Part shown: in pieces, positions 14,832 to 23,725 of the stretch
How the letters are laid out: each line of letters starts with the position of its first letter
Position numbering within the stretch: position 1 is the stretch's first letter
Assembly: GCF_030158565.1 (NCBI RefSeq)
Contig: NZ_JAOASQ010000029.1
Span: forward strand, 109,381 to 173,380
Direction: 5' to 3'
Source: Limnohabitans sp.
GTDB taxonomy: Bacteria > Pseudomonadota > Gammaproteobacteria > Burkholderiales > Burkholderiaceae_C
Length of the DNA: 64,000 bases
Translations under genes and position numbers: made by a program
Notes under the pieces: model-generated
Seen by the model: the letters and a program-made list of their open reading frames with translations, nothing else
What the model was told of the DNA's origin: nothing
Databases searched by the model: none

Positions 14832-16046
14832 TCAGTGCCTGCGGGCCCGAAGCGTCAGGTGCTGTGTCAGCCACAGGGCAGAGGCCCCCAGCACGCTGGC
14901 CAGCAGCAGCCACCACAAAGCCAGCGCATAGCCCTTGTCCGGCGACCACAGCAAACCCACGGCCAGTGGCGCGGCTGCACGGGCCAGTGCAATCGGCAGG
15001 CCGAGCAAACCGTTGAGCTGGCCCACATGGGCCCGGCTCACGTATTGCGCCATGGCCGTGCCTTTGACGATGGTGTTCATGCCATTGCCCAGGCCGTACA
15101 GCACCACGAACACCACCGCGGCCACTGGCTGCAAGCCGCCCACGATCAGGACCAGCAGACCCAAGGGGATCAAAGTGGGGATCCAGCGGTTGGCGGTGTG
15201 CACATCCCAATAGCGCTCACACACAAACAGCAAGAGCCGCCCCAGCACTTGGATCACACCAATGGCCGCAGGGATGGCGATCACCCAGGCCGGGGGCAAG
15301 TGGGCCTCTTGCAGCAAGGCGATCATGTGGGCAGGCAAGGCCGAGGTGACCGCCATCATGAACAGCGTGAACACGGCCAGCAGCCAAAACGGGGCCTGGC
15401 GCAGGTGGGTTCTGACCGACACGGGTCGGGGTTCGTGTGGCCCGGTGCGCTGGATGCCGCGTCGGGCACCTTGCAACAGCCAGGCATGCAAGGGGGCACA
15501 CAGCAGCAGCTGCAAAGCCGCCAATGCCCACAGGGCGTGGCGCCAGCCCCACAGGTCCATCCACCATGAAAACAGTGGGATGAACACGGTGCTGGCCAGC
15601 CCACCCAAAAACGTCAGCGTGATGATGGCGCGGCGAAAGTCTTGCGCAAAGCGCCGGGTGACCACCGCAAAGGCGGGCGTGTACAGCGTGGCGGCCAAGC
15701 CCAGACCCAGCCAGATCCAGACCGCGTAAAAACCGTTGACGCTTTGCACTTGGCTGTGCGCGATCAGACCCAGACCGACCCAGACAGAGCCCACGGTCAT
15801 GACCCTGCATTCATGCCCCTGGTCGATCCAGCGGCCCACCAGATAAGCCATCAGGCCCTCGGCCAGCAAGGCCAGACTGAAGGCCAGTGACGATTGCGCA
15901 CGGCTCATGCCCAGCTCAGCCTCCAGCGGGGTCATCAGCAAAGAGAAGGTGTAGAACACGCTGCCCCAAGTGATGAGCTGGGGCAAGGACAAGCAGACGC
16001 TGAAGGGGCCCAAGGCCTGCGGCGATGGACGGCTGAAAAAACGCAT
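14832..16046 (-). CDS. MFS transporter
   Basis: A 404-residue membrane protein with about 12 helices. The N-terminal half has GSVFYTFSLLMTPLEAELGM and the second half begins after a loop near residues 200-215. The pattern resembles MFS carriers of the OFA/monocarboxylate-like group. The start ATG 16046 sits after a longer open stretch that lies in the next gene's region. It ends 37 bases upstream of the SenB-like gene on the same strand, so it could be co-transcribed with senB-selD, but nothing in the sequence ties it to selenium. Confidence 0.8.
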   Translation of the reverse strand: MRFFSRPSPQALGPFSVCLSLPQLITWGSVFYTFSLLMTPLEAELGMSRAQSSLAFSLALLAEGLMAYLVGRWIDQGHECRVMTVGSVWVGLGLIAHSQVQSVNGFYAVWIWLGLGLAATLYTPAFAVVTRRFAQDFRRAIITLTFLGGLASTVFIPLFSWWMDLWGWRHALWALAALQLLLCAPLHAWLLQGARRGIQRTGPHEPRPVSVRTHLRQAPFWLLAVFTLFMMAVTSALPAHMIALLQEAHLPPAWVIAIPAAIGVIQVLGRLLLFVCERYWDVHTANRWIPTLIPLGLLVLIVGGLQPVAAVVFVVLYGLGNGMNTIVKGTAMAQYVSRAHVGQLNGLLGLPIALARAAAPLAVGLLWSPDKGYALALWWLLLASVLGASALWLTQHLTLRARRH

Positions 16047-16128
16047 GCACGCATTATCGCGAGCGGGGTGCTGCAACAGCGCGCATTCAAGACAGTGCGC
16101 CAGGCCTGCAGGCCAAAAGCCTTGAGGC

Positions 16129-17661
16129 TCAGTGTTCCTTGAGCACGCGCCGGTATTGCACCGCTTCGGCCACATGGGCGGCCTCGATGGTGGCACTGCC
16201 CGCCAGGTCCGCGATGGTGCGGGCCACTTTGAGGCTGCGGTGCGTGCTGCGCCCGCTCCAGCCCAGTTGGGCGGCGGCTTTTTGCAGCAAGGCGCTGGCC
16301 TTGTCGCTCAAGCGCGATTGCGCATCGATGGCCTGGCCTTGCAAGTCCGCGTTGGCACAGCCTTGCCGGGCCAGCGCGAAGTTGCGCGCCGCCAGACTGC
16401 GTGCGGCGATGGCTCCGGTGCTCTCGCCCGCTGGCGCTGTCAGCAAGTCGGTGGCGGGCAGGCTGGGCACTTCGATGTGCAGATCGATCCGGTCCAGCAG
16501 CGGCCCGCTGAGCTTGCCTTGGTAGCGGCTGATCTGGTCGGGCGAGCAGCGACACGCCCGCGTGGGGCTGCCCAGATAACCGCAAGGGCAGGGGTTCATG
16601 GCCGCGATCAGCTGGAACCGCGCCGGAAACTCGGCGCGCCGTGCGGCCCGTGCGATGGCGATGGTGCCGGTCTCCAGCGGTTCGCGCAGGGCTTCGAGTG
16701 CGGCGCGTGGAAATTCTGGCAGCTCGTCCAGAAACAGCACCCCGTGGTGCGCCAGTGAAATCTCGCCTGGCCGGGGTGGCGAGCCGCCTCCGACCAAAGC
16801 CACCGCACTGGCCGAATGGTGCGGTTGACCGGTGGGGCGTTGCGCCCAGCGCGAAAGCTCAAAACGCCCGGCCAGGCTGGCGATGGCGGCCGACTCCAGC
16901 GCGTCTTCGATGGCCATGGGCGGCAGCAAACCTGCAAAACGTTGCGCCAGCATGGACTTGCCCGAGCCAGGCGGTCCGACCATGAGCAGCGAGTGGCCAC
17001 CAGCGGCGGCAATTTCCAGCACCCGTTTGACACCTGTCTGCCCCTTCACGTCGGCCAGGTCGGCATAGCGTGGTGGATCGGTCGGGGTCGTGGCGCTCAG
17101 ACGGGCCCAGCCCTCGCCAGGCTCGGGTGGCGGCTCGGCCGATGGCGGCAAAAACTGTTGCACCACATCCAGCAGGTGTTTGGCGCGAAAGACTTCGGCA
17201 TCGGGCACCAGCGCGGCTTCTTCGGCGCTGTCCGGCGGCAGCACCAGGCGGGTGCGCACCTGCTGCTGGCGCAGCGCCAGGCTCATGGCCAAGGCCCCGC
17301 GGATGGGTCTGAGCTCACCCGACAAAGACAGCTCGCCTGCGAACTCGTGACCGACCAGCTTGGCCGCATCGATTTGGCCGCTCGCCGCCAGAATGCCCAA
17401 GGCAATCGGCAAGTCCAGCCGCCCGGAGTCTTTGGGCAGATCGGCCGGGGCCAAATTGACGGTGATGCGTTTGTTGTGCGGAAACTCCAGCCCGCTGTTT
17501 TGCAAGGCGGAGCGCACACGTTCGCGGGCCTCCTTGACTTCGACATCGGCCAAACCCACCAAAGTGAAGTTGGGCAGCCCGTTGGCCAGATGCACCTCAA
17601 CGGTGACCGCGGGCGCTTGCAGCCCGACCAATGCACGGCTGTGCACCAAAGAAAGACTCAT
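16129..17661 (-). CDS. comM: YifB/ComM-type Mg-chelatase-like AAA+ ATPase
   Basis: A 510-residue protein. The N-terminal ChlI-like domain (residues 1-180) contains GLADVEVKEARERVRSAL and NLAPADLPK. The AAA+ part has Walker A GPPGSGKSM, Walker B GVLFLDELPEF and a Cys cluster MNPCPCGYLG...CRCSPDQI, and the C-terminal lid carries GWSGRSTHRSLKVARTIADL. ComM is a hexameric helicase that promotes branch migration during natural transformation. The start ATG 17661 gives the canonical MSLSLVHSRALVG N-terminus; the open frame extends upstream to 17892. It is divergent from torF across a 197-base gap. Confidence 0.93.
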   Translation of the reverse strand: MSLSLVHSRALVGLQAPAVTVEVHLANGLPNFTLVGLADVEVKEARERVRSALQNSGLEFPHNKRITVNLAPADLPKDSGRLDLPIALGILAASGQIDAAKLVGHEFAGELSLSGELRPIRGALAMSLALRQQQVRTRLVLPPDSAEEAALVPDAEVFRAKHLLDVVQQFLPPSAEPPPEPGEGWARLSATTPTDPPRYADLADVKGQTGVKRVLEIAAAGGHSLLMVGPPGSGKSMLAQRFAGLLPPMAIEDALESAAIASLAGRFELSRWAQRPTGQPHHSASAVALVGGGSPPRPGEISLAHHGVLFLDELPEFPRAALEALREPLETGTIAIARAARRAEFPARFQLIAAMNPCPCGYLGSPTRACRCSPDQISRYQGKLSGPLLDRIDLHIEVPSLPATDLLTAPAGESTGAIAARSLAARNFALARQGCANADLQGQAIDAQSRLSDKASALLQKAAAQLGWSGRSTHRSLKVARTIADLAGSATIEAAHVAEAVQYRRVLKEH

Positions 17662-17801
17662 ATCCCCTCCCTGCCCCATGCTGGTGCATGGTGTGTGTGC
17701 TTGCGCGCTGTCTTGGCGCGTGCTTCTTGTATGAATGCCATTGAACCACGCAACGGGGGCCAGCGCACCGGTAAATGCCCCAGTTTCAGGCGCACCAAGT
17801 G

Positions 17802-17818
17802 TTGGCACGGTCTGTGCT
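17802..17818 (+). promoter_or_regulatory. Sigma-54 promoter of torF-glnK-amtB
   Basis: TTGGCACG (17802-17809) is followed by four bases and GTGCT (17814-17818). This matches the -24/-12 consensus YTGGCACG-N4-TTGCW with one difference in the -12 element. The invariant GG (17804-17805) and GC (17816-17817) have the correct 10-bp spacing. Transcription would start near 17828, with a leader of about 30 bases before the torF ATG. A TGGTGCA half-site of the NtrC type lies at 17682-17688, about 120 bp upstream. The genes downstream are classic NtrC targets. Confidence 0.8.
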
Positions 17819-17858
17819 TGATGGGGTGTGTCCTCAACAACTTTCAACGGAGTCCAAT

Positions 17859-18614
17859 ATGAAAAAGATCCTCGTTCCTTCCCTGATTGCACTGGCTGTC
17901 AGTTCTTTGGCTTCGGTGGCACAAGCCCAAACGGCCCCTGCAGAACCTGAAAGTACCTTGTCCTACAACGTCGGCGCCGTGACCGATTACCGTTACCGTG
18001 GCATTTCGCAATCCCGTCTGCAGCCCGCGCTGCAAGGTGGCGTGGACTATGCCGACAAGAGCGGTTTTTACGTTGGTGCTTGGGGTTCGACCATCAAGTG
18101 GATCAAGGATTCCGCAGCAACGGCAGGGTCCGTGGAAATCGACTTGTACGGCGGCTACAAGGGCGTTTTGGGTGATGTGGCCTATGACGTGGGTTTGCTG
18201 CGCTATGAATATGCGGGCAACAAACTCGGCGCCGTTGAGGGCTTTGCCAATGCCAACACCACCGAAGCCTACGGTGCAGTGACCTATGGACTGTTCACAG
18301 CCAAATACTCTCATTCGCTGACCAATACATTTGGCAATATCAACAGCAAGAACAGCTACTACCTGGACTTGAGCGCAACCTTTGATTTGGGTGATGGCTA
18401 CACCTTGGTGCCGCATGTGGGTCGTCAGATGATCAACAACAGCCCTGCCTATTCCTACAACGATTACGCGTTGACGCTGGCCAAAGATTTGGGCAACGGC
18501 CTGAGCGCCTCGGTGATGGCGGTCGGCACCAATGCGGGTAAGTCGCAGTACACCCTGGTTGACAAATACAACGGTAAAGACGGTCTGGTTGTCGGCCTGA
18601 AGTACGCCTTCTGA
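17859..18614 (+). CDS. TorF family putative outer-membrane porin
   Basis: A 251-residue protein with a clear signal peptide (MKKILVPSLIALAVSSLASVAQA, cleavage near residue 23). The mature part has the family pattern LSYNVGAVTDYRYRGISQS near its N-terminus, alternating beta-strand character throughout and a C-terminal LVVGLKYAF ending in Phe, as in outer-membrane beta-barrels. ATG 17859 has ACGGAG just upstream. It is the first gene after the sigma-54 promoter and is 30 bases from glnK, so it is likely the outer-membrane entry for nitrogen compounds; the substrate is not known. Confidence 0.88.
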   Translation: MKKILVPSLIALAVSSLASVAQAQTAPAEPESTLSYNVGAVTDYRYRGISQSRLQPALQGGVDYADKSGFYVGAWGSTIKWIKDSAATAGSVEIDLYGGYKGVLGDVAYDVGLLRYEYAGNKLGAVEGFANANTTEAYGAVTYGLFTAKYSHSLTNTFGNINSKNSYYLDLSATFDLGDGYTLVPHVGRQMINNSPAYSYNDYALTLAKDLGNGLSASVMAVGTNAGKSQYTLVDKYNGKDGLVVGLKYAF

Positions 18615-18983
<369 letters not shown>

Positions 18984-19006
18984 TAGACAAGAAAGAGAGT
19001 CGAAAA

Positions 19007-20533
19007 ATGAAAAAGCTACTCGCTTCGTTGGCCTTGGGCTTGACCCTGGGTCTGGGTTTGTTCGGAACGGCCTCTGTGGTCACCGCCCAAACCGCACCGG
19101 CTGCAGTCACCGCGCCTGCAGCCAAAGCGGCTGATGCCGCTGCACCTGCGACGGCACCTGCTGCAGCCCCCGCTGCCGCAGAAGCCGCACCTGCACCGGT
19201 GCCCAACAAGGGTGATACCGGCTGGATGATGCTGTCCACTTTGCTGGTCTTGATGATGGCTGTGCCCGGCCTGGCTTTGTTCTACGGCGGCCTGGTCCGC
19301 AGCAAGAACATGCTGTCGGTGCTGATGCAGGTCATGGTCACTTTCTCGCTGATCCTGGTGCTGTGGTTCATCTATGGCTACAGCCTGGCCTTCACCGAAG
19401 GCAGTGCCTACATCGGCGGGTTCGATCGACTGTTCATGAAGGGCATCTGGGACAACGCCGCCGGCACTTTCGCGAATGCCGCCACTTTCTCGAAGGGTGT
19501 CTACATTCCTGAAGTCGTCTTCGCTGCCTTCCAGGCCACGTTTGCAGGCATCACCTGTGCCCTGATCGTGGGTGCATTTGCCGAGCGTGTGAAGTTCTCT
19601 GCCGTGCTGGCTTTCATGGTGCTGTGGTTCACCTTCAGCTACCTGCCGATCGCTCACATGGTCTGGTTCTGGATGGGTCCTGACGCTTACGCTTCCAAAG
19701 AAGTTGTGGACGAAATGACTTCCAAGGCAGGTCTGCTGTGGCAGTGGGGCGCGCTGGACTTTGCGGGCGGTACCGTGGTGCACATCAACGCCGCTGTGGC
19801 CGGTCTGGTCGGTGCCTTCATGATTGGCAAACGCGTCGGTTACGGCCGTGAATCCATGGCGCCTCACAGCCTGACATTGACCATGGTCGGTGCTGCTTTG
19901 CTGTGGGTGGGCTGGTTCGGTTTCAACGCAGGTTCTGCATTGGAAGCCAACGGTTTCGCCGCGCTGGCCTTCATCAACACCATGATGGCCACGGCAGCCG
20001 CTGTGATCGCCTGGTGCCTGGGTGAAGCCCTGATGCGTGGCAAAGCTTCCATGCTGGGCGCCGCCTCTGGTGCGGTGGCTGGCTTGGTGGCCATCACCCC
20101 TGCTGCGGGCAACGTCGGCATCGGCGGTGGCGTGGTCATCGGTTTCATCGCTGGTTTCGCCTGCCTGTGGGGTGTCAACGGCCTGAAGAAACTGCTGGGC
20201 GCAGACGACTCTCTGGACGTCTTCGGTGTGCACGGCGTCGGCGGTATCGTCGGTGCTTTGCTGACTGGCGTGTTCAACTCGCCAGCCTTGGGCGGCCCCA
20301 GCGCTGTGGGCGACTGGGTCACCGTGGCCATGGTCACTCCGGACGCTTACTCCATCGCTGCACAAGTGTGGATCCAGGCCAAGGCTGTGCTGCTGACCAT
20401 CGTCTGGTCGGGTGTGGTGTCGGTCGCTGCTTACAAGATCGTGGACCTGACCATCGGTTTGCGTGTCTCGGAAGAGCAAGAGCGCGAAGGTCTGGACATC
20501 TCCTCGCACGGCGAGTCGGCTTACCACGGTTGA
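19007..20533 (+). CDS. amtB: Ammonium transporter
   Basis: A 508-residue protein with a signal peptide (MKKLLASLALGLTLGLGLFG) and an Ala/Pro-rich spacer before 11 helices. The two conserved His of the conduction pore are visible in IAHMVWFW and GVHGVGGIVGALLTG, and the signature LLWVGWFGFNAGSALEANG is present. AmtB moves ammonium across the inner membrane and is gated by GlnK. ATG 19007 is preceded by GAAAGAGAG; an in-frame TTG at 18980 would overlap glnK. A strong terminator follows at 20575-20607, so the operon ends here. Confidence 0.97.
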   Translation: MKKLLASLALGLTLGLGLFGTASVVTAQTAPAAVTAPAAKAADAAAPATAPAAAPAAAEAAPAPVPNKGDTGWMMLSTLLVLMMAVPGLALFYGGLVRSKNMLSVLMQVMVTFSLILVLWFIYGYSLAFTEGSAYIGGFDRLFMKGIWDNAAGTFANAATFSKGVYIPEVVFAAFQATFAGITCALIVGAFAERVKFSAVLAFMVLWFTFSYLPIAHMVWFWMGPDAYASKEVVDEMTSKAGLLWQWGALDFAGGTVVHINAAVAGLVGAFMIGKRVGYGRESMAPHSLTLTMVGAALLWVGWFGFNAGSALEANGFAALAFINTMMATAAAVIAWCLGEALMRGKASMLGAASGAVAGLVAITPAAGNVGIGGGVVIGFIAGFACLWGVNGLKKLLGADDSLDVFGVHGVGGIVGALLTGVFNSPALGGPSAVGDWVTVAMVTPDAYSIAAQVWIQAKAVLLTIVWSGVVSVAAYKIVDLTIGLRVSEEQEREGLDISSHGESAYHG

Positions 20534-20574
20534 TCTGGAGGACTCTCCAGCGGTGACGCCCGTCACCGCACCAA

Positions 20575-20607
20575 AGCCCGCAGCGCTTGCGCCCTGCGGG
20601 CTTTTTT
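20575..20607 (+). terminator. Intrinsic terminator of the amtB operon
   Basis: AGCCCGCAG (20575-20583) pairs with CTGCGGGCT (20594-20602) and a T-run follows (20602-20607). The 28-base hairpin region 20575-20602 is identical to 23631-23658. Confidence 0.9.
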
Positions 20608-20702
20608 CATGAGCGCTTGGGGCGGGTGGCTGTCGACATCGGCGGGCCCGAAGGGCGCTGATGAGGGTGGTAAAGTCCTCTGTCATATTTTGCATTTCAC
20701 TC

Positions 20703-21230
20703 ATGTCACACACCTCCCCCAACGACAACGCTGCTTCGGCGGCTGTCATGCCCGAGGAGCCGGATGAGCAAACCGTCGTTCCGCTCAAAATTGAAGATTG
20801 GTTGACCGTGATCGTCATGGGCCTGCTGTCCCTGATCACCTTTGCCAACGTGCTGGTCCGCTATTTCACCGACCAGTCTTTTGCCTGGACTGAAGAGTTC
20901 TCGGTCTTTCTCATGATCGTGCTGGCGCTGGTGGCCGGCTCGGCTTCGGTGGCGCGCAATCGCCAAATTCGCATCGAATACTTTGCCGACAGCGGCTCTG
21001 AAAAACGCCAACGTGCGCTCGCCCGGTTTGGGGCCTTGATGGTGTTCGCGTTGTTTGCGCTGATTGCTGTGCTCAGCGCCCGCGTGGTCTGGGACGATTA
21101 CCGGTTTGGCGAAACTTCGCCCGGCATCGGTGTCCCACAGTGGTGGTACACCATCTGGTTGCCCGTCATGTCGGTCGCCATTGCCGGTCGTGCGCTGGGC
21201 TTGTTCATCCGTCGGGGGCGCCAGCCATGA
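20703..21230 (+). CDS. TRAP transporter small permease (DctQ-like)
   Basis: A 175-residue protein with four helices (near 30-50, 60-80, 105-125, 140-160) and the DctQ pattern LITFANVLVRYF followed by WTEEFSVFLMIVLALVAGSA. Together with the large permease it forms the membrane part of a sodium-driven TRAP uptake system. The start is uncertain: ATG 20703 gives a normal cytoplasmic N-terminus, while ATG 20661 would add 14 residues; neither has a strong ribosome site. The stop overlaps the next start (ATGA). Confidence 0.82.
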   Translation: MSHTSPNDNAASAAVMPEEPDEQTVVPLKIEDWLTVIVMGLLSLITFANVLVRYFTDQSFAWTEEFSVFLMIVLALVAGSASVARNRQIRIEYFADSGSEKRQRALARFGALMVFALFALIAVLSARVVWDDYRFGETSPGIGVPQWWYTIWLPVMSVAIAGRALGLFIRRGRQP

Positions 21231-22525
21231 TCCCAACGCTCCTGTTTGTAGCCTTCGTGGTCATGATGCTCATGGGTGTGCCCATCGGTGCCGCCTTGGG
21301 CCTGGCCGGTGCGGCTTGCATTGCCTTGGCCAACACCGATGCGCAGTGGTTCGGCCTTTTGGCGGTGCCGCAAAACTTCTATGCCGGTTTGGGCAAATAC
21401 CCACTGCTGGCCATTCCCATGTTTGTGCTGGTGGGCTCCATTTTTGACCGTTCGGGCGTGGCGCTGCGCTTGGTCAATTTTGCTGTCGCCATCGTCGGCC
21501 GTGGCCCCGGCATGCTGCCTTTGGTGGCGATTGTGGTGGCCATGTTCTTGGGGGGCATCTCTGGTTCTGGCCCGGCCAACGCGGCAGCAGTGGGCGCGGT
21601 CATGATCGCGGCCATGTCGCGTGCCGGTTATCCGGCGGCGTTCTCGGCCAGTGTGGTCGGCGCGGCGGCCGCCACTGACATTCTGATTCCGCCTTCGGTG
21701 GCCTTCATCGTGTATTCGGTGCTGGTGCCCGGTGCCTCGGTGCCCGCCTTGTTTGCAGCCGGTATGATTCCCGGCGTGCTGGCAGGTCTGGCGTTGATCG
21801 TGCCCACCGTGTGGATGGCCCGCAAACACAAGATGGGCGCGCACGAGGCGAGCCTGCCGCGGCCCGAATTGTGGAAAAGTTTTGTGGAAGCCACCTGGGG
21901 CCTGGCCGCACCGATCCTGATTTTGGGTGGCATGCGTGCAGGCTGGTTCACGCCCACCGAGGCGGCAGTCGTTGCGGTGTTCTATGGTCTGTTTGTCGGC
22001 ATGGTGATTTACCGCACCATCAAGCCGCGCGACTTGTTCATCATCTTGCGCGAATCAGGCGAGCTCTCTGCGGTCATCTTGTTGGTGGTCTCGCTGGCGG
22101 GCATCTTTGCCTTCTCACTGTCCACGCTGGGCGTGATCGATCCGGTGACCAACGCCATCGTCAACTCGGGCTTGGGTGAATATGGCGTTCTGGCTTTGCT
22201 CATCCTCATGCTCATCACCGTCGGTATGTTCCTCGACGGCGTGTCCATCTTCCTGATCTTTGTGCCGCTCTTGTGGCCCATCGTGCAGTTTTACAAATGG
22301 GACCCGGTTTGGTTTGGCGTGATCCTCACGCTCAAGGTGGCTCTGGGCCAGTTCACGCCGCCGTTGGCCGTGAACCTGATGGTGTCTTGCCGCATCGCTG
22401 GTGTGCGCATGGAAGAGACCGTGCGCTGGGTTGGGTGGATGCTGTTTTCGATGTTCCTGGTCATGCTGGCCGTGATCGCCTGGCCCGAGCTGGCCCTGTG
22501 GTTGCCGCGTCAGATGGGCTATTAA
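21227..22525 (+). CDS. TRAP transporter large permease (DctM-like)
   Basis: A 432-residue protein with about 12 helices. It shows the DctM pattern LLFVAFVVMMLMGVPIGAALGLAG at the N-terminus, SGSGPANAAAVGAVMI and ATDILIPPSVAFIVYS mid-protein, and GQFTPPLAVNLMVSCRIAG near the C-terminus. The ATG overlaps the small-permease stop. The binding-protein gene follows after 38 bases with a strong AAGGAG. Confidence 0.92.
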   Translation: MIPTLLFVAFVVMMLMGVPIGAALGLAGAACIALANTDAQWFGLLAVPQNFYAGLGKYPLLAIPMFVLVGSIFDRSGVALRLVNFAVAIVGRGPGMLPLVAIVVAMFLGGISGSGPANAAAVGAVMIAAMSRAGYPAAFSASVVGAAAATDILIPPSVAFIVYSVLVPGASVPALFAAGMIPGVLAGLALIVPTVWMARKHKMGAHEASLPRPELWKSFVEATWGLAAPILILGGMRAGWFTPTEAAVVAVFYGLFVGMVIYRTIKPRDLFIILRESGELSAVILLVVSLAGIFAFSLSTLGVIDPVTNAIVNSGLGEYGVLALLILMLITVGMFLDGVSIFLIFVPLLWPIVQFYKWDPVWFGVILTLKVALGQFTPPLAVNLMVSCRIAGVRMEETVRWVGWMLFSMFLVMLAVIAWPELALWLPRQMGY

Positions 22526-22563
22526 GATCGCTGCTGTACTTTTTCAAAACAAGGAGACTTTTC

Positions 22564-23598
22564 ATGAAACTTCGCCGTCACCTGCTCAGCCTGCTGGCTG
22601 CTGCCACCGCCTTTGGCGCATTCTCGGCCCCTGCTGCGGCGGCCGACTACAAAGCCGAATACCGCCTGTCCATCGTGCTGGCACCGCCCACACCCTGGGG
22701 CCAGGCTGCCAAAATCTGGTCCGATCTGGTCAAGGAACGCACCCAGGGCCGCATCAACATCAAGCTGTACCCCGGTGTGTCGCTCATCCAGGGCGACCAG
22801 ACCCGCGAATTCAGCGCCTTGCGCCAAGGTGTGATCGACATGGCCGTGGGCTCGACCATCAACTGGTCGCCCCAGGTCAAGGAACTCAACCTGTTTTCGC
22901 TGCCTTTCCTGATGCCCGACTACGCCGCCATCGACGCGCTGACCCAAGGCTCGGTGGGTAAAAAGATCTTCCAGACACTGGACAAATCCGGCGTGGTGCC
23001 ATTGGCCTGGGGTGAGAACGGTTACCGCGAAGTGACCAACTCCAAGCGTGCCATCAAGTCGCCTGCCGACCTCAAGGGCATGAAAATCCGCGTGGTGGGC
23101 TCGCCCATTTACTCGGACATGTTCAGCGCCATGGGGGCCAACCCCACGCAAATGAGCTGGGCCGATGCACAGCCCGCACTGTCCAGTGGTGCGGTGGACG
23201 GTCAAGAGAACCCGCTGTTCCTGTTCAACGTGCTCAAGATGCAAAACGTCGGTCAGAAATTCGTGACCTCGTGGGGCTATGTGGCCGACCCGCTGATTTT
23301 CGTGGTCAACAAGGACATCTGGGCCTCGTGGACACCGGCTGACCAAGCCATCGTGCGCCAAGCTGCCATCGATGCAGGCAAACAAGAAATCGCCATCGCC
23401 CGCAAAGGCTTGACCGAAGCCGACAAGCCTGCCTTCAAGGACATCGCCGCCATGGGCGTGACGGTCACGCACCTCACGCCCGCCGAGCGCGAGGCCTTTG
23501 TGAAGGTGACGCGTCCTGTGTACGACAAGTGGAAAAACACCGTGGGTGTGGCTTTGGTGAAAGAAGCCGAAGACGCGATCGCTGCACGCAAGAAGTGA
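22564..23598 (+). CDS. TRAP transporter solute-binding protein (DctP-like)
   Basis: A 344-residue periplasmic protein with a signal peptide (MKLRRHLLSLLAAATAFGAF, cleavage near AAAADY). The family motif LKGMKIRVVGSPIYSDMF contains the Arg that binds the ligand carboxylate in this family; GVVPLAWGENGYREVTNSK and GAVDGQENPL are further landmarks. ATG 22564 has AAGGAG nearby. The ligand is unknown; a lactonase gene next door hints at a sugar acid or sugar derivative. Confidence 0.92.
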   Translation: MKLRRHLLSLLAAATAFGAFSAPAAAADYKAEYRLSIVLAPPTPWGQAAKIWSDLVKERTQGRINIKLYPGVSLIQGDQTREFSALRQGVIDMAVGSTINWSPQVKELNLFSLPFLMPDYAAIDALTQGSVGKKIFQTLDKSGVVPLAWGENGYREVTNSKRAIKSPADLKGMKIRVVGSPIYSDMFSAMGANPTQMSWADAQPALSSGAVDGQENPLFLFNVLKMQNVGQKFVTSWGYVADPLIFVVNKDIWASWTPADQAIVRQAAIDAGKQEIAIARKGLTEADKPAFKDIAAMGVTVTHLTPAEREAFVKVTRPVYDKWKNTVGVALVKEAEDAIAARKK

Positions 23599-23630
23599 TC
23601 CGAGCCGGGCTTGCCCGGTCGCCACGCCAC

Positions 23631-23662
23631 AGCCCGCAGCGCTTGCGCCCTGCGGGCTGTTT
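23631..23662 (+). terminator. Intrinsic terminator of the TRAP operon
   Basis: AGCCCGCAG (23631-23639) pairs with CTGCGGGCT (23650-23658), with the same 28-base sequence as the amtB terminator but a weaker T-run (TGTTTC). It lies 33 bases after the binding-protein stop and upstream of the SMP-30 gene. Confidence 0.75.
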
Positions 23663-23725
23663 CATTTGGGGTACCAAATGCCCTCGTGCCCCAGAAAACC
23701 CGAGCCGCAGGGGCACAATGCCCGC

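Noticed and set aside
17642..17688. Strong paired NtrC site upstream of torF
   Set aside because: TGCACCA at 17642-17648 and TGGTGCA at 17682-17688 are too far apart (33 bases between) for one NtrC dyad, and the first lies in comM; only the second half-site is mentioned.
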